From NCBI RefSeq assembly GCF_026427355.1, contig NZ_CP102664.1, positions 2,604,001 to 2,668,000 of the forward strand: a stretch of DNA of 64,000 bases. The letters are read 5' to 3'. Made by a program: the position numbers and the translations under genes. Below, in pieces: positions 57,450 through 64,000 of the stretch (position 1 is its first letter; each line of letters opens with the position of its first letter). This DNA is from Sphingobium sp. JS3065. GTDB lineage: Bacteria > Pseudomonadota > Alphaproteobacteria > Sphingomonadales > Sphingomonadaceae. A model generated the notes under the pieces. The model did no database searches and had not been told where the DNA came from. It worked only from the letters and a program-made list of their open reading frames with translations.

Positions 57450-58379
57450 TCAGACGCCCAGATGGGTCCGGACGGCGCGTCTGTCCTGCCAGCTTTCGAC
57501 CAGCGCCTTGATCGCCGGATCGTCGGCGGGCACGTCGATCATCAGCGTGACGAGCTGGTCGCCGCGCTGGCCGTCCTTGCCGGTGAAACCCTTGCCCCGC
57601 AGGCGCAGCGTCTTGCCGGAGGATGTGCCCGCGGGCACGCCCAGCATCACCGGGCCGTCGACGGTGGGCACCTTGACCTTCGCCCCTTTCACCGCCTCGT
57701 CCAGGGTGATCGGCAGTTCCAGCAGCACATTGTCGCCGTCGCGGGTGAAGAAGGCGTGCGGCCTGACCTCTATCGTGACGATGGCGTCGCCCGCGCCGCC
57801 CGGACCCTGCTGTCCCTTGCCGGAAAGCCGCATCTGCGTGCCGGTTTCCACTCCTGCGGGAAGCTTCAGGTCGATGGTCTTGCCGTCCTGGAGCGTGATC
57901 CGCTGCGGCGCCAGGGTGGCGGCGTCGATGAACTGGACGGCCAGGCGATAGGTGACGTTCGCGCCCTTTTGCGGGGGCGCGCCGCGGCCGAAGCCCCCGC
58001 CGCCCCGGCGCCCCGCTCCGCCGAACAGCCCTTCGAAAATATCGCCGAAGTCCCCGCCGCCGCCGTTGAATTCGAAACCGCCGCCCTGGCCGCCGGGATG
58101 GCCGCGAAAGCCGCCGCCACCGCCGCCGAAGCCGAAGGGAGAGGTCGGATTGCCCTCTGCGTCGATTTCGCCCCGGTCGAAACGGGCGCGCTTGTCCTTG
58201 TCGGACAGCAGGTCATAGGCGCCGGTGACGGCGGAGAATTTCTCCGCCGCCTTCGGATTGTCCCGGTTCCGGTCGGGATGCAGTTCCTTGGCCAGCTTAC
58301 GATAGGCCGATTTGATCTCTGCCTCGCTCGCGCCGCGCGCGACGCCCAGGGTGGAGTAGGGATCAGCCATTGCCGCCAA
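57450..58379 (-). CDS. DnaJ-class co-chaperone without zinc finger (CbpA type)
   Basis: The 309-residue protein has an N-terminal J-domain with HPD (DPYSTLGVARGASEAEIKSA, then KELHPDRNRDN), a long Gly/Phe-rich linker (GFGGGGGGFRGHPGGQGGGF) and two C-terminal substrate-binding beta domains (DGDNVLLELPITLDEAVKGA). The four CxxCxGxG repeats of DnaJ are absent, as in CbpA. It would stimulate DnaK. The start could be 58370 (MADPYS) instead of 58379. It is divergent from pdxH. Confidence 0.93.
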   Translation of the reverse strand: MAAMADPYSTLGVARGASEAEIKSAYRKLAKELHPDRNRDNPKAAEKFSAVTGAYDLLSDKDKRARFDRGEIDAEGNPTSPFGFGGGGGGFRGHPGGQGGGFEFNGGGGDFGDIFEGLFGGAGRRGGGGFGRGAPPQKGANVTYRLAVQFIDAATLAPQRITLQDGKTIDLKLPAGVETGTQMRLSGKGQQGPGGAGDAIVTIEVRPHAFFTRDGDNVLLELPITLDEAVKGAKVKVPTVDGPVMLGVPAGTSSGKTLRLRGKGFTGKDGQRGDQLVTLMIDVPADDPAIKALVESWQDRRAVRTHLGV

Positions 58380-58495
58380 TATATCCTTTTGCAGAAAAAA
58401 TCCGGTCGCGCCCTATGTGGCGAAAGGCGCGGGATCGTTCAAGCGTGGTAAAGCCCTTATCGACACGGCTTTATGAGGGGGGTACATCACCGCGC

Positions 58496-59071
58496 ATGAC
58501 CGATCCCTTCGTCCTGTTCGACGCCTGGTATGTCGAGGCCCGTGAAACCGAGATCAACGACAGCAACGCCATGGCGCTCGCCACCGCCGACGCGCGCGGG
58601 CGGCCATCGCTGCGGATGGTGCTGCTGAAGGGGCATGGGCCGGACGGCTTTATCTTCTACACCAATTTCGAGGGGCGCAAGGCGGAGGAACTGCACGCCA
58701 ATCCGCATGCCGCGCTGCTGTTCCACTGGAAGTCGCTGCGGCGGCAGATCCGGATCGAGGGGCCGGTGGGTCCGGTGGACGACGCCACCGCCGACGCCTA
58801 TTTCGCGACGCGCAGCCGCGATAGCCAGTTGGGCGCCTGGGCGTCCGACCAGTCCCGCCCGCTGGAATCGCGCGACCTGTTCATGGCCCGCTACGACGAA
58901 GCCAGCCTGCGGTTCGAGGGCGGACCGGTGCCGCGCCCGCCGCACTGGTCGGGATTCCGCCTCACCCCGGAACGCATCGAATTCTGGCAGGATCGCGAAC
59001 ATCGCCTGCATGAACGCCGCCTGTTCGAACGCAGCGGCGACGGCTGGCGCGAGGGGTTGCTGTATCCATGA
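58496..59071 (+). CDS. pdxH: Pyridoxamine 5'-phosphate oxidase
   Basis: PdxH oxidises pyridoxine or pyridoxamine 5'-phosphate to PLP with FMN. The ATG at 58496 gives 191 residues: NAMALATADARGRPSLRMVL (substrate and FMN site), FYTNFEGRKAEELHANPHAA, LLFHWKSLRRQIRIEGPV and the C-terminal signature FWQDREHRLHERRLFER, where WQ and R-L-H bind the phosphate. The normal N-terminal length supports this start over a longer frame. Divergent from the dnaJ-like gene. Confidence 0.96.
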   Translation: MTDPFVLFDAWYVEARETEINDSNAMALATADARGRPSLRMVLLKGHGPDGFIFYTNFEGRKAEELHANPHAALLFHWKSLRRQIRIEGPVGPVDDATADAYFATRSRDSQLGAWASDQSRPLESRDLFMARYDEASLRFEGGPVPRPPHWSGFRLTPERIEFWQDREHRLHERRLFERSGDGWREGLLYP

Positions 59072-59215
59072 TGCGGCGCGTTCCCGCACCGTGAAATAAA
59101 CGCTCGCGGAATATGCCGCTTCGTTCGTTCAGCGAGATAAGGGGTCCGACCCATTCCGTTGCGAGGGCGCCGGGCGCCTGTTAGGTGTCCGGTTGGGCAC
59201 GATTAGAGGAACTGC

Positions 59216-60544
59216 ATGCGAAATCGACTGACGGCGTTCATCCTGACGGGCATGATATTAGGGGTGATCGCGGGCTTCGCCACCAATATCTGGGCGGGCG
59301 GCGACAAGGCCCTGGCGAAGGATGTGGCGGGTTATTACCACCTGCTGGCCGACATCTTCCTCCACCTCATCAAGATGATCATCGCGCCGCTGGTCTTTTC
59401 CACGCTGGTCGCCGGCATCGCGCACATGGGGGACAGCGCGGCGCTGGGGCGGATCGGCGGTCGCGCCATCGCCTGGTTCATCATCGCCAGCCTGATCTCG
59501 CTGACCCTGGGCCTCGTCTTCGTCAATTTCTTCGCGCCCGGCGAAGGGCTGAATCTGGTCCGGTCCGGCGCGGACGCGGGGGTGAATACGGAGGCGCTCA
59601 ATTTCCGCGACTTCATCCTGCATGTGTTCCCGACCTCCATGGTCGGGGCGATGGCGGAAAATTCGATCCTGCAGATCGTCGTCTTCTCCCTGTTCGTGGG
59701 CGTCGCGCTGACCGCCATCGGCGAGAAGGGGAAGCCCATCGTCACCGTGATCGAGTCGATGGTCGAACTGATGCTGCAGGTGACCGGCTATGTCATGCGC
59801 ATGGCGCCGCTGGCGGTGTTCGGCGCGCTGGCGTCGGCGATCTCGACCGAGGGGCTGGGCGTGCTCAAGACCTTCGGCGAACTGGTGGGTGAATTCTACC
59901 TGGCGCTGATCGCGCTCTGGCTGCTGCTGTTCGCGGCGGGATCGGCCTTCCTGGGCAAGCGGATGGTGACGCTGATCCGTTATGTGCGCGAACCGGTGCT
60001 GATCGCTTTTTCCACCGCATCGTCCGAAGCGGCCTATCCCAAGATGCTGGAGCAGCTCGACCGGTTCGGCGTGCCGCGCCGCATATACAGCTTCGTGCTG
60101 CCGCTGGGCTACAGCTTCAATCTGGACGGGTCGATGATGTATTCGACCTTCGCCACCATCTTCATCGCCCAGGCCTATGGCATCGACCTGCCGATCGCGA
60201 CGCAGATCACGATATTGCTGGTGCTGATGGTGACCAGCAAGGGCATCGCCGCCGTTCCCCGCGCTTCGCTGGTGGTGGTGGCCGCGACGCTGGGGCAGTT
60301 CGACCTGCCGGTGGAGGGCGTGGCCTTCATCCTGGCGGTCGACCATTTCATGGACATGGGCCGCACCGCGACCAACGTGCTGGGCAACGCCATCGCCACG
60401 TCCGTCATCACCAAATGGGAAGGCATGCTGGAGGTGGAGGAGCCGGAATATGTGCCCCATCCCAAGGCGCCGGCGCATACGCCATCCCATGGCCGCGCCG
60501 GGCTGGAACTGGCGTCGGACATGGTGGACGAGCCGAAGGCTTAG
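59216..60544 (+). CDS. Dicarboxylate/amino-acid:cation symporter (DAACS), first of two
   Basis: The 442-residue membrane protein belongs to the GltP/DctA family (elevator-type, 8 helices and 2 hairpins). Motifs: FLHLIKMIIAPLVFSTLVAG, the HP1 serine-rich AFSTASSEAAYPKMLEQL, the TM7 motif FNLDGSMMYSTFATIFIAQA and HP2 with TSKGIAAVPRASLVVVAATL, then VDHFMDMGRTATNVLGNAIA. It imports C4-dicarboxylates, glutamate or aspartate with cations. AGAGGAA lies before the ATG at 59216. A paralog follows after 93 bases. Confidence 0.94.
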   Translation: MRNRLTAFILTGMILGVIAGFATNIWAGGDKALAKDVAGYYHLLADIFLHLIKMIIAPLVFSTLVAGIAHMGDSAALGRIGGRAIAWFIIASLISLTLGLVFVNFFAPGEGLNLVRSGADAGVNTEALNFRDFILHVFPTSMVGAMAENSILQIVVFSLFVGVALTAIGEKGKPIVTVIESMVELMLQVTGYVMRMAPLAVFGALASAISTEGLGVLKTFGELVGEFYLALIALWLLLFAAGSAFLGKRMVTLIRYVREPVLIAFSTASSEAAYPKMLEQLDRFGVPRRIYSFVLPLGYSFNLDGSMMYSTFATIFIAQAYGIDLPIATQITILLVLMVTSKGIAAVPRASLVVVAATLGQFDLPVEGVAFILAVDHFMDMGRTATNVLGNAIATSVITKWEGMLEVEEPEYVPHPKAPAHTPSHGRAGLELASDMVDEPKA

Positions 60545-60637
60545 AGCCTCGTCCATCCGCTTCGGGCGGAATGCGTCTCCCTCGCGCAACCGCATGCGGC
60601 GCGATCCGTTGAGCGGTCAGGCCAACAGGAGACGCCA

Positions 60638-61945
60638 ATGACCAGCGACGCGCCCGAAGCCGAGCGGAAGACAGCGGCGCTATCCCTCCAGTGGCAGATG
60701 CTGGCGGGTTTCCTGACTGGGCTGTTGCTGGGCCTGGCCGTCTATATGACCGCGCCCGGTGCCGCCTGGGTCGATGGCGTCACCACCTATGTCACCCGAC
60801 CCATTGGGCAGATATTCCTGCGGCTGCTGTTCATGCTGGTCATCCCGCTGCTGGTGTCCGCATTGATCGTCGGCATTGCCGAGATGGGGGAGTTGCGGTC
60901 GCTGCGCCGGATCGGTGTGCGGACCCTGGCCTATACGGTCGTCGTATCGGGCATCGCGGTCGTGTTGAGCCTGCTGCTCGTCAATCTGCTGCGTCCGGGC
61001 GGCGGGGTCGACGCCGCCCAGGCGCGGGCGATGCTGTCGGACGCCGGTCAGGGCGCGCAGGCGATCCTGGCGCGCAGCGGCGAGACGCCGACGGGCATGC
61101 AGGCGCTGTTGCGCATCATTCCCGACAATATCGTCGCGGCCATGGCCAACAACGACATATTGGCGGTCATGGTCTTCGCCCTGTTCTTCGGCATCGGGCT
61201 GGTGCTGGTGCGGACCGATCAGTCGCGCATCTTGCTGACGGCGATGGAGGGATTGTTCGAGGTGACGATGCGCCTGATCGGCATCGTCATCCGCCTGGCG
61301 CCGGTCGCCATCGCCTGCTTCATGTTCAACCTGGCCGCGCTGTTCGGCTGGGACTTGCTGGCGCGGCTGTCGGCCTATGTCGGGGTGGTGCTGCTGGCGC
61401 TTGCCATCCAGATGTTCGGCGTCTTCTCCCTGTTGATCGCGTTGCTGGCGAAGCGGTCGCCCCTGCGCTTCTTCGCGGCGGTGCAGGAGGCGACGGTCAT
61501 GGCCTTCGCCACCGCTTCCTCCAACGCGACCCTGCCCACCGCTATCCGCGTGGCGGAGGAAAATCTGCACCTGCCGCGCCGCATCGCCCGCTTCGTCCTG
61601 ACCATCGGCGCGACCGCCAACCAGAATGGGACGGCCATGTTCGAAGGCATCACCGTCCTGTTCCTGGCGCAATTTTTCGGCGTCGACCTGACCCTGATGC
61701 AGCAGGTCATGGTGATGCTGGTCTGCATATTGGGCGGCGTCGGCACCGCCGGGGTGCCCGCGGGATCGCTGCCGGTGGTGGCGATGATCCTGGGCATGGT
61801 CGGCGTGCCGGTGGAGGGGATCGGGCTGGTGCTGGGGGTCGACCGTTTCCTGGACATGTGCCGTACCGCGATCAACGTCACCGGCGATCTGGTCGCGGCG
61901 ACGGTGATCGCGGCGGGCGAGGAAGAGGCGCGCCCTGCTATCTGA
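60638..61945 (+). CDS. Dicarboxylate/amino-acid:cation symporter (DAACS), second of two
   Basis: The 435-residue paralog has the same frame (RLLFMLVIPLLVSALIVGIA; AFATASSNATLPTAIRVAEE; VDRFLDMCRTAINVTGDLVA). The TM7 motif reads ATANQNGTAMFEGITVLFLA, so NxDG has become NQNGT, and HP2 reads VGTAGVPAGSLPVVAMILGM. These binding-site differences imply another substrate or coupling ion. AGGAGACGCC precedes its ATG at 60638. It is probably co-transcribed with the first symporter and ends 8 bases inside the convergent small gene. Confidence 0.93.
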   Translation: MTSDAPEAERKTAALSLQWQMLAGFLTGLLLGLAVYMTAPGAAWVDGVTTYVTRPIGQIFLRLLFMLVIPLLVSALIVGIAEMGELRSLRRIGVRTLAYTVVVSGIAVVLSLLLVNLLRPGGGVDAAQARAMLSDAGQGAQAILARSGETPTGMQALLRIIPDNIVAAMANNDILAVMVFALFFGIGLVLVRTDQSRILLTAMEGLFEVTMRLIGIVIRLAPVAIACFMFNLAALFGWDLLARLSAYVGVVLLALAIQMFGVFSLLIALLAKRSPLRFFAAVQEATVMAFATASSNATLPTAIRVAEENLHLPRRIARFVLTIGATANQNGTAMFEGITVLFLAQFFGVDLTLMQQVMVMLVCILGGVGTAGVPAGSLPVVAMILGMVGVPVEGIGLVLGVDRFLDMCRTAINVTGDLVAATVIAAGEEEARPAI

Positions 61946-62129
61946 GCTTGGCGATATTCAGCCCGTCCTGCTTGGCGCGGGTCTTCACCGATTCCTCGCT
62001 GCGGGTCAGGGCCTTGGCGATCGCTTTCAGCGCCATGCCCTTCTTCGCCAGCGTGTGGAGCTTCTGCAACTCGTCCGCCGTCCAGGGTTGCTTGTGCCGC
62101 TCGAAGCGATCGCCCGCCATATCGATCAA
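61938..62129 (-). CDS. Small helix-turn-helix protein downstream of purA
   Basis: The 63-residue basic protein ([20 protein letters not shown], then [21 protein letters not shown] and [15 protein letters not shown]) looks like a SANT/Myb-like or sigma-70 region 4-like DNA-binding helix set: W-T-x-x-E-L at the start and [13 protein letters not shown] as the recognition helix. Its ATG overlaps the purA stop (ATGA at 62126-62129), so it is translated after purA. Function unknown; a small regulator is plausible. The ATG at 62120 is an alternative start. Confidence 0.8.
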   Translation of the reverse strand: MIDMAGDRFERHKQPWTADELQKLHTLAKKGMALKAIAKALTRSEESVKTRAKQDGLNIAKLR

Positions 62130-63415
62130 TCCGCGAAAGGATCGCGGACGAGGATGGTGTCCTCGCGCTCGGGGCTGGTGGAGACGAGCGTGACCGGGCA
62201 GCCGATCAGTTCCTCGATGCGGCGGATATATTTGATCGCCTGCGCCGGGAGTTCCGCCCAGCTACGAGCGCCCGCCGTCGTGTCCTGCCAACCTTCGATG
62301 CTTTCATAGACCGGCTCCGCCTTCGCCTGATCCTGCGCATGGGCGGGGAGATAGTCGAAGCTTTGGTCGCCGATCTTGTAGCCGACGCAGATCTTCAATT
62401 CCTCGAAACCGTCCAGCACGTCCAGCTTGGTGAGCGCGATGCCGGTGACGCCCGACACCGCGACCGACTGACGCACCAGCACCGCGTCGAACCAGCCGCA
62501 GCGGCGCTTGCGGCCCGTCACCGTGCCGAATTCATGGCCGCGTTCGCCCAGCCGCTGGCCGACGTCATTCTCCTGCTCGGTCGGGAAGGGACCGGAGCCG
62601 ACGCGGGTGGTATAGGCCTTGACGATGCCCAGCACGAAGCCCGCGCCCGACGGGCCAAGGCCGGTGCCGCTGGCTGCCGTGCCCGCCACCGTGTTGGAGG
62701 AGGTGACGAACGGATAGGTGCCGTGGTCGATGTCGAGCAGGGTTCCCTGCGCGCCTTCGAACAGGATGCGCTTGCCTTCCGCCTTCGCCTTGTTGAGCGT
62801 CAGCCAGACGGGCTTGACGAAGGGCAGGATGAAGCCTGCGATGTCGCGCAATTCGGCCATCAGCGCTTCGCGGTCGATGGGCGCTTCGTTGAAACCGGCG
62901 CGCAGCGCGTCATGGTGCGCGGTCAGCCGGTCGAGCTGCGGCCCCAGATCGTCCAGATGGGCAAGGTCGCAGACGCGGATGGCGCGGCGGCCGACCTTAT
63001 CCTCATAGGCCGGGCCGATGCCGCGGCGGGTGGTGCCGATCTTGCCCGCGCCCGACGCATCCTCGCGCAGGCCGTCGAGGTCGCGGTGGAAGGGCAGGAT
63101 CAGCGGGCAGGTTTCCGCGATCTGGAGGTTTTCGGGGGTGATCTCCACGCCCTGGCCCTTCAGCTTCGCCACCTCGTCGCGGAAGTGCCAGGGGTCCAGC
63201 ACGACGCCATTGCCGATCACCGACAGCGTGCCCCGCACGATGCCCGACGGGAGCAGCGAAAGCTTGTACACCTTCTCACCCACGACCAGCGTGTGGCCGG
63301 CATTGTGCCCGCCCTGGAAGCGGGCGACGACGTCGGCGCGCTCCGACAGCCAGTCGACGATCTTGCCCTTGCCTTCGTCACCCCATTGGGCGCCGATCAC
63401 CGTAACATTTGCCAC
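62126..63415 (-). CDS. purA: Adenylosuccinate synthetase
   Basis: PurA couples IMP and aspartate with GTP to give adenylosuccinate, the first step to AMP. The GTG at 63415, with GGAGGA upstream, gives 429 residues: [20 protein letters not shown] (GTP loop), [33 protein letters not shown] (signature) and the second catalytic site [15 protein letters not shown]. Length matches the family. It follows hisZ on the same strand, a common sphingomonad order. Confidence 0.96.
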   Translation of the reverse strand: MANVTVIGAQWGDEGKGKIVDWLSERADVVARFQGGHNAGHTLVVGEKVYKLSLLPSGIVRGTLSVIGNGVVLDPWHFRDEVAKLKGQGVEITPENLQIAETCPLILPFHRDLDGLREDASGAGKIGTTRRGIGPAYEDKVGRRAIRVCDLAHLDDLGPQLDRLTAHHDALRAGFNEAPIDREALMAELRDIAGFILPFVKPVWLTLNKAKAEGKRILFEGAQGTLLDIDHGTYPFVTSSNTVAGTAASGTGLGPSGAGFVLGIVKAYTTRVGSGPFPTEQENDVGQRLGERGHEFGTVTGRKRRCGWFDAVLVRQSVAVSGVTGIALTKLDVLDGFEELKICVGYKIGDQSFDYLPAHAQDQAKAEPVYESIEGWQDTTAGARSWAELPAQAIKYIRRIEELIGCPVTLVSTSPEREDTILVRDPFAD

Positions 63416-63545
63416 AGATACAGTCCTCCGCCCGCCGCGCGGACCGGCCATGCCCTTCGACGGGACTCGGCATGCCGGTGGGATCAAATGGGCGTGTCGC
63501 CCTGTTGCGGGGGCGCGTTAGCCGCGCTGCCCCGGTCCCGTCAAG

Positions 63546-64000
63546 TCAATAGGCGCGGGGTTCCGCGCCGTCGAGCCAGTGCGAGCAGCGCAGAGCCTCG
63601 CCATTTTCCTGTCCTGTCAGCGCGGCGACCGTCTGCCAGCCTTCCGCCCGCAACTGGACGGCGCGATCCGCGTCATGATGCAGGGGAAGGAACAGGCGCC
63701 TGGGCGCTTCGCCGCCGAAGCCCGCGTCGATCAGCGGATCGGGATAGAGGGAGAAGCCCATGGCCGGTTCCTCCGACCCGTCGGCGCGGATGATCGCATA
63801 GCTGCCGCCCCGGCCAATTTCGCCGGTGAAACCCTCTGCGAAGATGGAGAAGCCGAACCAGTTCTGATATTCGAAGCCATGGCGTTCGGTCGGGTCGAGC
63901 GTCAGGGTGATGTCCCAGCCGATGGGCTTGGCGATGGCGCGCAGGCCCGCGATGCGGCTGTCGATGGCGCCGCCAAGGTCGGCGTTCAGCGCCTCCAGCC
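63546..64000 (-). CDS. hisZ: ATP phosphoribosyltransferase regulatory subunit, C-terminal part
   Basis: The frame enters from the window end and reads LEALNADLGGAIDSRIAGLR, LTLDPTERHGFEYQNWFGFS, IFAEGFTGEIGRGGSYAII and a C-terminal LYPDPLIDAGF region, the HisZ pattern (a catalytically inactive HisRS paralog that activates the short HisG). About 151 residues are present; the N-terminus is outside. Its stop is at 63546, 130 bases before purA. Confidence 0.88.
   Translation of the reverse strand, partial: LEALNADLGGAIDSRIAGLRAIAKPIGWDITLTLDPTERHGFEYQNWFGFSIFAEGFTGEIGRGGSYAIIRADGSEEPAMGFSLYPDPLIDAGFGGEAPRRLFLPLHHDADRAVQLRAEGWQTVAALTGQENGEALRCSHWLDGAEPRAY

Overview
The window is a high-GC chromosomal segment from an alphaproteobacterium, most probably a sphingomonad (Sphingobium or a close relative). 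This is inferred from gene content and order, not from a database search: a crtY-crtI-crtB carotenoid cluster, the nadD-rsfS-rlmH-envC-ctpA order, hisZ-purA, lptB-rpoN, glnK-amtB with a sigma-54 promoter, a TonB-dependent receptor in a sugar locus, and abundant GC-rich palindromic intergenic repeats.

Region 1 (1-13412) looks accessory. It opens with an IS66-family element (tnpC cut by the window edge, tnpB, tnpA) inserted into a remnant of an IS6-family element. An acyl-CoA synthetase follows, then two decayed pieces of other acyl-CoA synthetases lying in opposite orientations. From 3402 to 12987 lies a sugar-utilisation locus that I read as sucrose (or fructan) uptake and catabolism: a 40-residue exported micro-protein, a TonB-dependent receptor, a GH68 sucrase/levansucrase, a ROK fructokinase, a LacI regulator, two esterase-like hydrolases and a GPH-type sugar symporter. 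Four copies of a palindrome GCAAT-NN-ATTGC sit in the promoter regions of this locus and are the likely LacI-family operators. The region ends at tRNA-Leu(GAG), whose 3' end faces the accessory side.

Region 2 (13413-42107) is core. It holds gltD-DUF2059-gltB (glutamate synthase); uppP; a GDT1-type manganese exporter under a yybP-ykoY riboswitch; a dsbB-coq7-paralog pair operon; nadD-rsfS-rlmH-envC-ctpA; rmuC; lptB-rpoN; a D-amino-acid aminotransferase; a winged-helix regulator; tRNA-Val(UAC); a zinc-finger protein; tldD; and glnK-amtB. Nitrogen assimilation is well represented: rpoN, the sigma-54 promoter it would serve at glnK-amtB, and glutamate synthase all lie within 28 kb.

Region 3 (42108-64000) continues the core. 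It contains the crtY-crtI-LOG-crtB operon; a divergent dmeR-dmeF metal regulator/exporter pair with a G-tract operator; a candidate three-hairpin small RNA; an HI0933-type flavoprotein with a TIGR01244-type phosphatase; recQ; a serine hydrolase; phzF; yihY-fabI-aroC; a CbpA-type DnaJ; pdxH; two tandem dicarboxylate/amino-acid symporters; and a hisZ-purA-small helix protein block cut by the window end.

The most unusual structure is a set of palindromic repeats placed exactly at gene ends, three of which supply the stop codons of neighbouring genes (fructokinase/lacI, ctpA and rpoN). One repeat pair shows compensatory stem changes. Starts were chosen from ribosome-binding sites and family lengths. 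All homology calls rest on motif recognition without searches.
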